Positions 11,260 through 23,469 of a DNA stretch of 64,000 bases are shown here, one piece after another. The position numbers were made by a program, and so were the translations under genes. The notes beneath the pieces are model-generated. The model was not told the DNA's origin. It did not search any database and was given only the letters and a program-made list of their open reading frames with translations. The DNA is taken from positions 50,097 to 114,096 of the forward strand of contig JBBHKE010002679.1 of NCBI GenBank assembly GCA_037447655.1. The letters are read 5' to 3'. This DNA is from Zygnema cylindricum. Its lineage: Eukaryota; Streptophyta; Zygnematophyceae; Zygnematales; Zygnemataceae. The first letter of the stretch is position 1. Every line of letters starts with the position of its first letter.

Positions 11260-14200
11260 CTACCCTAATTCAAGATAAAGGTATCCATCCTAACTTGAAC
11301 AAAGTACCGCGACAATGGAAGAGTCTTTTTGGTTAACTTGTTATTTTGATTGTCTCGGTTTGAATGTACATAAATTGTAATACTACCAATTGACTTGACG
11401 TTTTATGTTGTGTTTTCTTTTCATCAGAATGGATTGTTATTTTGTGCACGAAGGAGAATTTAAAGCTTCTAAATGTTTTTTGGGTCAAATTTACTTCATA
11501 CTAGTGTATGTGCAAATGGTGATGAAACTAGAAACCGCTAGCATGATGTTACCTTATTATGCCATTTAGTTGACTATATTAAACATCGTAGTAAAGCAAC
11601 CATTATATTGTTAACTCGGACACGTTGCCTATGTATAATGACTTTATCATGTTTAGCGAAATAACACGATTTTGTCATTTTGCCAAAACGTGAAAACGAT
11701 ACTCATCTAAGTGCACCTTGCTACACAATTATATTGTCCATGATCCTACCATATTGAAGAAACAACATGACTTTGATGTTTTTGCCAAACAAAAAATTGA
11801 CAAACTCTCTTCTGTACTTATTGGCACTAAAACTGTTGTCTCGTGCATATCTGGTAAATCCGTTGCTTCCTTGGTTGAGGGAATTTTGTTGGGATTGTGG
11901 GTTTTCTTAGGCCACCAAAGCAACGTCTCATGGATAGCCTCTGTAACCTTCACAATATGGAGAAAAGGAACTTTGACGGCCTGGAGATAAGAAGAGATAA
12001 GAAGACAGATATTCAAGTAATGGTCGGTAGGAAGCAACGCAAGACGAATTTTGTCTTCGTGGAGAAATGTGTCGGAAGAGATCTTGGCGCGAGTCAAGAA
12101 AGTTTGGAAGATGATGAGGCTAGCTCATTTTGTCGATTGTCTTGATGCACATAAACTACTCAATACTCTTCGGATCTAATATTTGGAGACTGTTTTTATT
12201 TATTGATGACTATGAAGAAAAGTTCAGGTTGTCAGGTTGTTTTATTTCGTTGTGGGCTGTTTTTTAGTTGACGGTATTTAGTTATGTTTTTTATTTATCG
12301 TAAAACAGTTTGCTAGTGGGTGTTTACTTTGGCCGTTCATTAGCCGAAGAATTGATGAAATTTTATTGGTTGAAAACTCTTTGAGCGATGCTAGGTGGTT
12401 TGGGTTAATTCCCGATTACTGTTTTATTGAGAGTATCGTCTATGTTTTCTAGTAACTTTGTGTCTCAGTGGGTGTTTTATTCGGTGTTATATGATCTTAT
12501 AATAGTTGACTCATAGGTCGAAAAATCATTTAAGTGCCTTTGGTGACAATACTCTAAAATTACTTACGGAACATTTGGAGAACCACGTTTTTTCTTTTTA
12601 TTGGTCTATATGTTGCAATGCACATATTTACTGGCTGGATGATTTGTAGTAGTGCTTTCATCTGGTTGGTAAATTTACTTTTTCCTATGGTTTCTTCTTT
12701 AACCTTTCTTTCCTGTTGTACCACTTGTTGCTATCTGTGCCCATTTTAGAGGTTTGTATTTCAGCGAGTTACAAAAGCAGTGGTTGTTAAGAATCACCTC
12801 TTATCTGAGTTTAAACGTAAACACTGACTTGTTCGGGATTAGTCAGTCACTATATTCGATCTCTTTGCATAAATAGCAAAAAAGAAAATCCGTTTTAAGT
12901 GTAGGACAAGTACTCTTGAAACATGGGATGTTCCACACCAATGTTGGTTAACAATGTAAATCAAACTCACAGTTGTAGAGAAAAATCAGGGAAACAAAAT
13001 AAAAAATACGCAAATGAGAAGGTAAAAAATGAATAAAGCAGTAGTAAGAAACAAGGATAAGAGGTTTCACTAAGAAATATGTTTATAGATTGATGCTTTT
13101 ATGATATATTCATATTCTCGAGCATAAAGTAATCAAACATTAATAATATGGAGAAAATTTGAATAATGGATACATTTATAAAACATATCACAATCACGTG
13201 TACAAGGATTGGGCCCTTGTTCAAATGAACCTCAAACTTCAACTGGCTTGAAAAAAAGAAAACAAAGATACACGATGGACGAGCGATGACAACCTTACAA
13301 TTGGCAAAGGCCATGTGGCTTTGGAAAGGGTGGATTCAAATAAAACGAAATCCAAAAAATCATTTGCGTAGGATATTCTATGACGCTCTTTTTGCCATCC
13401 ATTGAACTTCACGGAAAGGACTCTGCGTTTTAAAACGTTGCAACGAAGTTCGTACAACGACATGGTACACCCACACAAATCTTACAATTGGAGTAATTTT
13501 GTACAAATATTAAATTTTGTTCGTCTGTACAAATATTATATTCATATTATGCGCATAAGAATCTTTAGCTATTTTTAACGTTTGAACAAAGCCGACATCT
13601 CCCAGCCGAAATAAAGCCCGCATGCGAGAGGTACCTTGGTGGCACGACTTGATGGAATAGTGATCAAAATATTACTACCCCTAACGCTGTGTACCTATGT
13701 AACCAAAACTTAAGACTAAAACTTTGGATTTTAGGCCAGATTTTCCGTTGTACTTTCTAAGGGTACTTTCGCATGTAACCGAAACTTAGTCTTGTTTCTT
13801 TGTTTTTTAGCGAAGATTCTCTGTACAACTTTCAGAGCATTCGGATGAAGACGCAAATAACTTGTTACTTATAAAAATGACTTACGTAGATGTGTGACAG
13901 ATGAAGTGGTACACAAAATGAGGCGAAACTTCCACTCGGCTTCAATTTGAGGCGTCTCTCCGCACGCTGTACAATTTTTGTCACTTCGTAATGTCCGTAC
14001 GCCACATTGTTGACTTGTCGAAACCTTAAAATACCTCTCCATGTCTCACAAAAATGCAGTTTCGCTTTTCGTCTTCCCACTTGACGACAGGTGCCCAATG
14101 TTTTTCCTACGCCGTATGTGTAAAGACACGTGTGTTTGAAAGAGACGGCCCTTGTGCTGAAATCAACGCACGGAAAATAATACGCACAGGCTGGAAACGT

Positions 14201-14282
14201 GCAGTGTTTTTTTCTATTTTTGTACTCCGCGCACAAAAATTGTTAAAAAATTCCGTCAAGTGCAACAGCATCTGCCTTTTTG
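11260..14282. other. intergenic region, no recognised gene
   Basis: About 3 kb after the LRR gene stop. Overlapping open frames on both strands at 11718-12145 (90 and 122 residues) have no motif I recognise and no clear splice context. A further minus-strand frame at 13239-13478 is likewise unassigned. No tRNA-like or rRNA-like segment was noticed. Confidence 0.45.
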
Positions 14283-15262
14283 CTCACCTTATGGAACTTT
14301 ATTTAAAATCACCTCGCGAAGTGATTTTATGTAAAGTTTGAACATGAGCAGGAAGGACGCGAAAATGGGTCAAAATTAGATGACAAATTGCATCGCGGTA
14401 AACGACAAACTGCAGTAGATATAAAGTTTAAGGGTAACGTAACTTGTACGTTAATAATTTCAATTTTTTGGTCCGGCTGCGGATTTTCTCGTTTTTTTCT
14501 AAGTTATGGAGGAAAACGACAAAAAATACTATAACTATAACACATGCAAAAGTACCCTAAGTGTTCCCATGTCCAAGAACAAAATCGTTACTTGGGCCTT
14601 CGCTACTTTCACTGTGTAACAGTTGTAGACGTCTACAAAATGTGCAACAGTTGTAGACGCTATGAAAATTGCGACGATTGTAGACGTCAATGAACTACGG
14701 ACAGTTATAAACGCCAACACGTGGACAAAATATGCAATCATGGACGTCTACAAATGTCTCTTGTCAAAGTGTCATCAGATGACATCACACGTGGCAAAGA
14801 GAGGGCGTGAGGCACCTTCAAGGACTTTTCTTCTAGGAAATGTCACTCATTATCGGAGGCCCTGCAAGAGAGAAATTCCGCACAACCAAACAAATAAACA
14901 AATTGTTTGCAAACGGACAAACCATTTTTTTTCGTGTTCTCTCCCTACTGCAAAAATATTTTCGAAGACGTTTGATGCGTGCAATAAAGTTTTACTATGG
15001 ATGGACTATTATTTTAAAATAATACTTCCTCACGAGACGATTTTATTAAAAGTTTGAAGATAAGGTGGCGTGACGTGGAAGAGGGTCGAAACGATAATAT
15101 CGACAAATTGGAGTACGTTCAAAGTTTCAATGGGACGCAAAATGTACTTTGGTTCACCCATTTTCAGTAGGGCATAAAATTTTCTCGTTGCAAGTCCCAT
15201 TTTTGTGAAAACGACAAAAAATAACAATTACTTTAACACATGGGCACACCGCCTAAGCGTGG
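14283..15262. repeat. diverged direct duplication of a 250-290 bp segment
   Basis: Copy A (about 14283-14570) and copy B (about 14998-15262) share a series of words in the same order: a TTTAAAAT start, CACGA/CGCGA-GA-GATTTTAT, AAAGTTTGAA, GACAAATTG, TTTTCTCGTT, then AAAACGACAAAAAATA and TAACACATG. They look like two old copies of one dispersed unit. No coding motif was seen. Confidence 0.6.
14617..14760. repeat. degenerate tandem repeat built on GTTGTAGACGTC
   Basis: About five imperfect copies of a roughly 30-bp word, centred on TTGTAGACGTCTACAAAATG and separated by GCAACA-like spacers. The core is itself partly palindromic (GTAGACGTCTAC). Confidence 0.7.
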
Positions 15263-15858
15263 TCTTACGATTACTGGAACCGCGTGATGGACAAGAGGCC
15301 GAATTGTCTATGATTGGCTGAAAATGTTACATTCCAAGGTTCAGGGTAAACATTTGTCTTCTTCCTATCATGACTAATGTCCACATGATTTTTTTTTATT
15401 TTTTTTTGCCATTTTTTTATTTACAAAAGTTTTATCAATAGATCATATCAATTCACAAATGTATATATATATATATATATTGAAAAAAAAGTTAAATTGG
15501 TAAAAAATAAAACTAAATAAGTATATGAAATAAACAAGTGGAAAAAAAAGGTAGCAATACGTATTGTACCTTTTTTAATCCGTATCTTATTTCTTGGACG
15601 GAAGAAGGTTCTATTTAACGAAAAAGTTGTTGGAACAAATGGAGCACACTCCAAACTTTATCACACGGCATGCTGAACAAATTTTTCACGTTGAAGTTTT
15701 GTGTATCGCTGGGTTGTAACGGACACGATTTCAATTATTACAAGCCGTACCCGTTTCTTGACGGTCTAAATAGAACTCCGTCAACTCAGCAAAAACGAAT
15801 TGTAAAAGGATACAAAGTGTTTAATAGACCGCCGCGGGCAAAGATTGCCGCGGGTTAC

Positions 15859-16079
15859 TACACCGCCAATCGTTATTAGTTTTAACATTTTCTCCTCCAC
15901 TTACAAAAAAAAATCTCCGTGCACATTTATCGGATTATCAATCGGAGTCTTCAAATAGGAAGGTGACAATCTTGCCTTCCAATAGCAACCATCGGATCGC
16001 CAATCCGACAAGTGTGCATGGAGACAAATGTTTTTAGTGGCAAAAAAAAACTTTAACAATTATAACGATGAGCAGTGTA
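15859..16079. mobile_element. foldback MITE, family A, near full length (221 bp)
   Basis: Begins TACACCGCCAATCGTTATTAG and ends with the diverged inverse, GATGAGCAGTGTA. An inner inverted pair, TCTCCGTGCACA and TGTGCATGGAGA, surrounds ATCGG/CCGAT words. It shares terminal and internal words with copies at 27933-28169, 40910-41142, 50660-50845 and 61545-61644. It has no coding capacity, so mobility would need enzymes from elsewhere. Confidence 0.75.
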
Positions 16080-16970
16080 GCAACGCAGCCTATCTATGTC
16101 GGGCTATCAATAAAAGTAAGTCGGGTAATGTCCACAACTATTTTTAATCAAGTAATGCTTAGATTCTCCGTAGACAATATGGTTCTCAGTTGAAAATGTG
16201 TCTTTGCTTCTTGTTGGTAAACCGTTTGGCTCCAAAGTGATGAGTCAAAATTTTGAATCACTCAGATGTTTTTTTATGGAGATTGAGATATCAATCGCAT
16301 TCATATCTCATATCTACTCTAATAAAGGCATGACAAAGTACCCAGTATGATATAATTCTACGAGGAGATTGTAAATATTAAACACCTATCGCACATATCG
16401 ACTTATATTCGAGCAAAAAAGCGCAAAAAATCATTTTGTGTGCCCAACCGCAAAAGTCTTAACTTTTGTTCCTATGTGGTAAAGTAATTGTATTTTTCTG
16501 GTTGTTTTTTCAAAAGCTGAATGTTACACAAAGAAAATCTTTTCCCGTACCAAGAAAGTGTAAGAAGTGACGTACAATTTACGTCGTCCAAAAACATAGT
16601 ATGTACTTTAGTTTGGCATCTTCCCTTTCGTGATTGCCACGTCATGTCAACTCATCTTCAAACTCAAAATTCAAATCATCTCAAGAGTCGTTTTAAGCGA
16701 AGGTAACGAGTAACCAACAATTAGAAAACTTCTGAGCACGCCTCACACGATTTGAGCATTTTTGTATGAGGGAGAGTGCACACAATCTTTTAGTCTGCCT
16801 GTCACGCGCATGTGAAGAAAAGGAAATTGCATGCATCTTTGACCTCAACTTTCATTTATGGGCCCTCTGAAAATGTTTACTCCGTTGCCCGTAGTTAGTT
16901 TCGAAACAGATCAAGAGATAAAGTAGAAAGAAACAAAATATAGAAACCCATGGTAGTATTTTTTAGAATT
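16080..16970. other. intergenic, nothing recognised
   Basis: AT-rich unique-looking sequence. The small open frame at 16521-16706 shows no motif. Confidence 0.45.
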
Positions 16971-16976
16971 ACTGAT

Positions 16977-17083
16977 GTCATTTTTTAGAATTACTGATGT
17001 CGACGTTGGTGCTGATCAAACACACATATCCTCCTCTAGTTTGATCAGCACCAACGTCGACGTTAGTAATTGTAAAAAATGAC
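16977..17083. repeat. long hairpin: 45-bp arms, 17-nt loop
   Basis: Left arm 16977-17021 and right arm 17039-17083 pair with about three mismatches. The inner 23 bp (GTCGACGTTGGTGCTGATCA and onward) are perfect. Outside the left arm the word TTTTTTAGAATTACTGATGTC is directly repeated, and weaker pairing continues outward. As RNA it would form a stable stem, but no microRNA-like flank can be judged by eye. Confidence 0.9.
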
Positions 17084-17613
17084 ATGACGTCAGTAAAATG
17101 TGTGCACCCGAAAAATATTGAGAGTTCACCAAGTTTTTTTTTTTGAGCCTTCAAGTCCATCCGCCCTAAAGAAAATCGTGGTTTGACGAGAGCTTAACGA
17201 TTGAGGCTCGTATTACACGTGGGTTGTTTTAAAGTGGTGACGTAAGGAGATTTTTTTGGGCATCGGCAATAAAGCTCGAAGGCTCAAAACTATCGTTAAG
17301 TTGTCAAAAAATTGACGTGGATCGAACAAGGTGACCCAATTAGAGTTGAGATTTTGAGAATCTTAACAATTAGCGGCGTTTTGAATTGTTCCACCTTTTT
17401 TCCTCAAAGTCACAACAAAAGGTTAAGATGGAATGCGAGGCGAAGACAAGGATGGTGGCCCCATATGAGTCCAAAGAAGAGACCAAGGTAGTGGATTATT
17501 GTTGGGATGTGGATGAATAGTTGGAGAAGATCCGTTGATGGGGCGGGCACCTTTTTTAGGGTGATCCTCTACACTAAATACAGTTGGAAATGCGGACACT
17601 AGGGACACTACGA

Positions 17614-17850
17614 CGGTTGTCATCGACCCTGAAGCAATTTAAAATATTATTAACGATATCAATTTAAAATGTTAACGATATCATTTTAAAATGTTAACGA
17701 TATCAATTTAAAATATTAACGATATCAATTTAAAATGCTAACGATATCAATTTAGAATATCAACGATATCAGAGCTCCGTGTACCATATCCTAAAAGGCA
17801 ATACATAATGTTTCCCTCTAAGGGATAATACAATCAAGCCTCCTCTACAG
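17614..17850. repeat. duplicated segment interrupted by a 22-bp minisatellite
   Basis: Left flank (ACTACGACGGTTGTCATCGA and on) and right flank (AGAGCTCCGTGTACCATATC and on) match the segment at 26681-26810 closely. Between them, 17636-17770 holds six tandem units of consensus AATTTAAAATRTTAACGATA followed by TC. The paralogous place near 26.7 kb holds one unit-length stretch. Confidence 0.85.
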
Positions 17851-18308
17851 ATGAGCTCGTCCCACGCTGTGCTCTTGCTGTGTGTGACACTGTGCAAATA
17901 ACCTATGAGGTGTGCCATTGGTTTACAGTCAAGAGTAGTGAGAGGAGAATCTCTTTTGCCAACACCTCACATTGTGGAAGAAGAAGTGAGAGAGAGAGAG
18001 TGAGAAGGAGAGGGAGAGAGCGCCAGTGCAGGTCCTGATTAGAGTTTCAAAAAATACTTTAATGAAAGGGACTGACACGATGTGATGTGATGCAGGAAAC
18101 TCCCATTGGCCTCTCTATGCCTTAGCGACGTCAAAGTATGGCTTCTCTTGTTAAGGACGCGACAAGGTTGGATTGTAGCATTTTTGGATCGGATGTCTAT
18201 TCTACAAAGGAAGCTGTTGCTCAGGCTTTTGGAGTACCAGAAGAAGGGGCTGCCGAGCGTATGTTTGAAGCTTGCCGAATGTGGGACACGTGCTTAACGA
18301 GGTGAGCA

Positions 18309-18606
<298 letters not shown>

Positions 18607-20089
18607 CCTCTTGACTATCACAAAGTGCGAGGGGAAGAGGGAGAGGTAGGGGTATAAGGAGAGGGAGGGAGTGGGGGAGGGGGAGAAGAAATGGGGAAGG
18701 GAGAGGAGGCAATGGTTGTTTATTGATATACTGTGATCATGTGGACCACTCTTGTTTTTTATTTCCTACTGTGTTAGTTTTGGAGGTTGAAGTAAGAAGT
18801 TAACATTTAGTAGGAAGCACGAGTTAATGTCGGCCTTAACTCACCTGAAAAACATAATGCATGTAATTATGTGAATTGGCTTTGTTATTGTGTCAACTAA
18901 ATTGCTGACTAGATGGAGTCCACTAACTATGGGGGGTGCCCTACCATGTATATCCTTCCATTTCGTCAATCTTCATCCTGGATGGCTAATTAACACCTTT
19001 TGATTTAGTAGAGTAAGCTTAAAGTTCTAATGTAGCAGGTAAAACTACTGCACGGTTACGGTGCTGCACTCACAAAAGTGTAGAGTGCATAATTTTCCGG
19101 TGATACATATCAAAATAAATTTCTCGTGTCATATTCTGGTTAGAAGGGTGGGGCACACTGGTTTCTTAGCTATATGGCTTACTGTGGATTTCACTGATTT
19201 GCTATCACATCTTGAGAGGAACAAAATCTTTTACAATTGTCTCATTCAAATTGGAGGGACAGGTGCATGTTAACATACATTCACTAGGCATTTAATCTTC
19301 TCTTACATGTTGGAGAAGATTTATACGACTATTTCTGTCCTCTCCACAGATGCCCAACTTGATGGCTATCTGTAACATGTAGTGATCCTTCTCATAGAGG
19401 ATAAAATAATTGACACTTGGTATGTTATATGATGTTTGCTATCAAGCACATCCGTCCATATCGTGACCACTTATGGCCCCACAACTTGCAAAATACTTGC
19501 AATATACGTTTCGTGGAAATTGTGATAGCAGATGCACATGACACGTGTCACCTAATCCCATGACAAGCTATCGTTGTTCATTTTGTACTTTATATTTTGC
19601 ACTTGCACTTGCATGGTTAATACGTTTGCGAATTCAACTATTGGCGATTCTTGCGATAATCACATTCATCAGCAAAATTGAATTGTAAAAGAAAGTTGGT
19701 TATTGGTTTTTCGATACTGCAAACACAAATAATGAGTATGTAGGGATTTCAGATGACTTCCTTTTACACGTATAAACATACAAATTTTTATCTCCAATTC
19801 TTATGCGTTGCAAGTCGAGTGAGTGTTCTTGTTTGTGAATTGAGGGCTTAATGTTTTTTTTTTACTCAATAAAATCTCTTTGGGTGCTTGTGACAAGTGT
19901 TCAAACTTAGAGTGGAGAAAACACTTATTCAACCCACTTTTGTTACTGAACATCCTATTAAGATTTCCCCTTTGGCAAAGCCACACTGAAGGTAAAGCTG
20001 TGGTTGCTCTAATATTCTACTTTTTCTCAATCCTCAACCACAGAATTGGTTTTCTACAAATGTTTTACTTGCTGTGTCTTTCCGTCCAG

Positions 20090-20420
20090 TTGTGTTACTT
20101 CTCTTACGTTTTTTCCACATTGTTCTCCAAATTTCAAATCTCGAATCTCGTCTGATGAGATGTTGAGAACTTGATGATTTACAGCTCTTGTTAGCAGTTA
20201 TATTACTACCCTTACATTTTTTCTACATTTCTTTTCAAATTTCAAAAGATGAAGTCTTGAATCTTTTGTTTGATGAGATGTTGGAAACATTATAGGCTAC
20301 ATAGTCTACCAGTTGTATTGTTTATCTCACATTTTTCCCACATTGTTTTCCAAATCTCATATCTCAATTCTCTTGTCTGAAGAGGTGTTAGGAACTTGAT
20401 GGGGTACAGCCTACCAAGTG
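20090..20420 (+). repeat. about 115-bp tandem triplication ending at a splice acceptor
   Basis: Three diverged units share TTACATTTTTTCYACATT, TTCCAAATYTCA, TCTGATGAGATGTT-GAACTTGATG and then a TACAG-like end (TTTACAG-CTCTTGTTAGCAG, GCTACATAGTCTACCAG, GGTACAG-CCTACCAAG). The last unit ends exactly at the acceptor of the LysRS exon remnant at 20410 and includes its first bases. Confidence 0.75.
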
Positions 20421-20950
20421 TTGTGGAGCGTTTTGAATTGTTCATATGTGAACTCAAGGACCCACTTGATCAGGTTAGCCGGATGGACCTCCCATGTTTT
20501 TTTCTTTTTCTACGGCGTCGTGAAACTTGGGATTTTGATGACATTGGGATCTCTTGAAGGTTTCAGTAGATCGAAGGATTTGGTTTTCTATGGGATTTTG
20601 TTAGGGTATCAGTAGACTTAACAGAAAGGTTATTGCGTTGTTATTGTTACAGAGACAACACTTTGAAGCACAAGTTTTGAGTCATGAACAGCGAGCCGCG
20701 GCAGCAAGGGGCGGCTGTGAGCAAAAAAGAGGAGATAGCCGAGGAAGACTATGAAGTGGTACTAGACGAGACGAAGACTTTTTGACAACGCTGGAATATG
20801 GCCTTCCTCCTACAGGGGGCGTGGTATGTTTTTGACCTCTTTACCTTTGACTCTCTTTCATAAGAAGTGGCTTTGCGTACTTTATTGTCAGCTGATGGGA
20901 GGCATGTACATTTGGAATCCGATTCATCCTTCAGAAGAAGATGAGGATGT

Positions 20951-21196
20951 AAGGAAGGAGGAAAAGAGAAGGAAGGAAGAGGGGGAAGGACGAGGAGATA
21001 AGGAAGGAGGAAAAGAGAAGGAAGGAAGAGGGGGAAGGACGAGGAGATAAGGAAGGAGGAAAAGAGTAGGAAGGAAGAGGGGGAGGGACGAGGAGATAAA
21101 GAAGGAGGAAAAGAGAAGGAAGGAAGAGGGGGAAGGACGAGGATATAAGGAAGGAGGAAAAGAGTAGGAAGGAAGAGGGGGAGGGACGAGGAGATT
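20951..21196. repeat. 49-bp purine-rich minisatellite, five units
   Basis: The word GAGGAAAAGAG starts at 20958, 21007, 21056, 21105 and 21154, a constant 49-bp step. Units differ by a few substitutions such as GAGAAGG/GAGTAGG and GAGATAA/GATATAA. The open frames across it are repeat artefacts. Confidence 0.95.
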
Positions 21197-21288
21197 GGAG
21201 GAATTTTGTAATTTTAGCAGTAGTTTTGACTGCGGGAAACAAGGAGCTATTGGTAATGTCGAAATGTTGGAAGCATGTGGTGTAAGTT

Positions 21289-21899
21289 GCTGCATTCACA
21301 CTAGAAATGGATGATGAATGAGATGAGGAAATGAATGATCCCGTACCAGTCATTCCGCAAAAAAACAAAAACAGAGGCGCCAAAGAGGTCGACCACTCGG
21401 CTGTCGACCTTTTGGAGAGTTGTGACGAACAAAATATACGATTTGGAGCGTAGCGATGGACAAACATACAGTCAAGTGCGTCAAAACTTGACAATTGTGG
21501 TAAGTCATCTTCTTTTCGGGAAACCCTTTTCGGGATGCAAAAATCCGACTTTGAAAAAACATGAAGTCGTATCCCGAATGAATGATCCGTACTGTAACGA
21601 AATTTTCTAAAATGCTAACCCATTATCAAATAGCCAATCAAAGTAATCTAAAATAGAACGTAAAAAAATGTAAACCTAAAACTTCTTTGGAACTTTGACG
21701 AAGCATCCGCCCCCGTTCTTAACGATGGTTTGGTACGGACGGATTTGAGTCATCGGCGACTAATTGTACGGCAACATGAATCACATCGCGACGTTTTTGT
21801 TGACGTGAGATGACGTCAAGGGCGATTCACGTCCAAACAAAAAAAAAGGACATTCATTTCCTCATCTCATTCATCATCCATTTCTAGTGTGAATGCAGC
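21289..21899. mobile_element. 611-bp element with 49-bp perfect terminal inverted repeats
   Basis: The left end 21289-21337 (starting GCTGCATTCACACTAGAAAT) is the exact reverse complement of 21851-21899. The interior has no long frame with a transposase motif, so this looks like a non-autonomous DNA transposon. No clear target-site duplication was found at the outer edges. Confidence 0.85.
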
Positions 21900-23469
21900 T
21901 AGTGGGGTCCCACTGTTTACATGATGTCATGTGTGACATATTTACCATAGTGTAGCACATGGCTTTCTGATGCATAATCGTTGTTAGGTTTTACATTGTG
22001 GGATTTGTGTTAGCGTCGATTGTCACATTAGCAATCATGATACGCTTGGTTTAAGTAAGGATTTTGTGCGTCGGTGTAATTTGTGTTCTGTCCTCTTTAA
22101 GTGTTTGTACGGAGGGTTAAGGTCACTGTACGGTTTTGTGCCATTGTGATCGTAGTGGTCTTTGTCTTCAGGTAGTACTCTGTCGTAGTACGTTGCCGGT
22201 CGCGCGCCGCGTCAAATTGGTTAAATTGTACTTAGGTACTTGCGGTTCATTTGAGGTCTTGCATCTTATTGGTTTATTTATACTTTGGTACTTGTTGGTT
22301 CGCTTGAGGTCTTGCGGTTTTCAGTTGAGTGAATCGGGCGTCCGCGAGAAGTGACGATATTTCGCTTCGCGTCGCACGGTTCTATTTCGCTTCGGTGTGG
22401 AGATTTGTCCTTTCGATTGCGGCGTACATTTGTACGGCCGATATCGTTTCACTTTGTTATGGAGTTTTGGTTGACGTTCGCGTACGTACCTTTTGATCGT
22501 GTACAGCGAGCAATGATATTTCGAAGTGGTTGCGTACTTTATTCCGTATAATTACTTGTACGTTTGTTGTTTGAGTTGTGCGCATTCTACGCACGTGATA
22601 CCTTTTGAGATTCTGTTTGGCGTCGTGATACTTATTCAGATTTTGTTTAGCGTCGGTCAAGTCTACAGTTGTTGAATATGTTTGAAGTGTACTTTCGTGT
22701 ACTTCGTTGTGTTACCTATTGGTGTAGTTTCATTGGTAGCACTTAGTGCGTATTTAATGTTCGGTTTGGTTGGTGTTGTTACGTGACGTTTGCAAGGAGT
22801 ATACTTGAGGCATACGGAGAAAGTGGTTTTTATCAATCTATATAGTGAGTTGGTATTGATCTTCCTTGTAGTGTTGGTTTTGTACGATTTTGGGTGACAT
22901 CATCAATCGGAAATTTTACCCCACCACAATCACATCGTGGAGTACAGCGGTTCGTACGAAATATCGTCGGAAATTCGGAGGATGTTGGTTCGCATTTCGT
23001 GTGAACGTGTACATTTATTAGTAGTGTTGGTTGTGTAGCGGCAGGCTTTATACAGGTGTCATAATGTGATTAGACCAATGTTGTAGGCATGATTTATTAG
23101 ATGCAAATTAGAAGTATACCAATAGTAAACATAGCAAGGAGACGGTTTAACTTTAATCAGTCCAATCATTCGGAGTGTTCGACATACACAAGCATTAGAG
23201 AATAGAGAGTTTGCAAATTGAACTTTATTAGGAGAGTCTTTCACTTGTACTTCCTAAACTATTATAATCAAAGCTACGGCTTATCTGAAAAATTACCTCT
23301 ATAGCTTGGATGTGAATGCTATTCCTCATCTTGTCTTCTAATGCTATTTTACCTATTCTCTGTGACTCATTTGACCCCTATCTGTGTAACCTGCGTTAAG
23401 GTCTATGGGTTTGTAGCTGCGGGGCTTGCTCTGGTCGCTCAAATTCTCCACCAAAACTATTAGGTTATG
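21900..23469. other. intergenic, no recognised gene
   Basis: GT- and CGTAC-rich sequence with small internal duplications, for example GGTTCRYTTGAGGTCTTGC twice near 22240 and 22300, and GATNCTGTTTGGCGTC-like words twice near 22600-22650. Short open frames show no motif. Confidence 0.45.

Noticed and set aside
11718-12145. Overlapping frames on both strands as a gene
   Set aside because: Frames overlap on opposite strands, no motif and no clear splice or start context.
18138-18301. Intact start of a new gene at ATG 18138
   Set aside because: The ATG is in the middle of the LysRS catalytic region; upstream in-frame words (RRQS) and downstream exons fit LysRS, so it is an internal Met of a pseudogene.
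19991-20823. Reassigned stop codons (TGA read as an amino acid)
   Set aside because: The LysRS remnant also carries TAG and frameshifts, and intact genes here end in ordinary TAA or TGA, so decay is the simpler explanation.
20924-21494. Minus-strand Ser/Pro/Phe frame of 187 residues
   Set aside because: Arises from the 49-bp purine minisatellite on the other strand.
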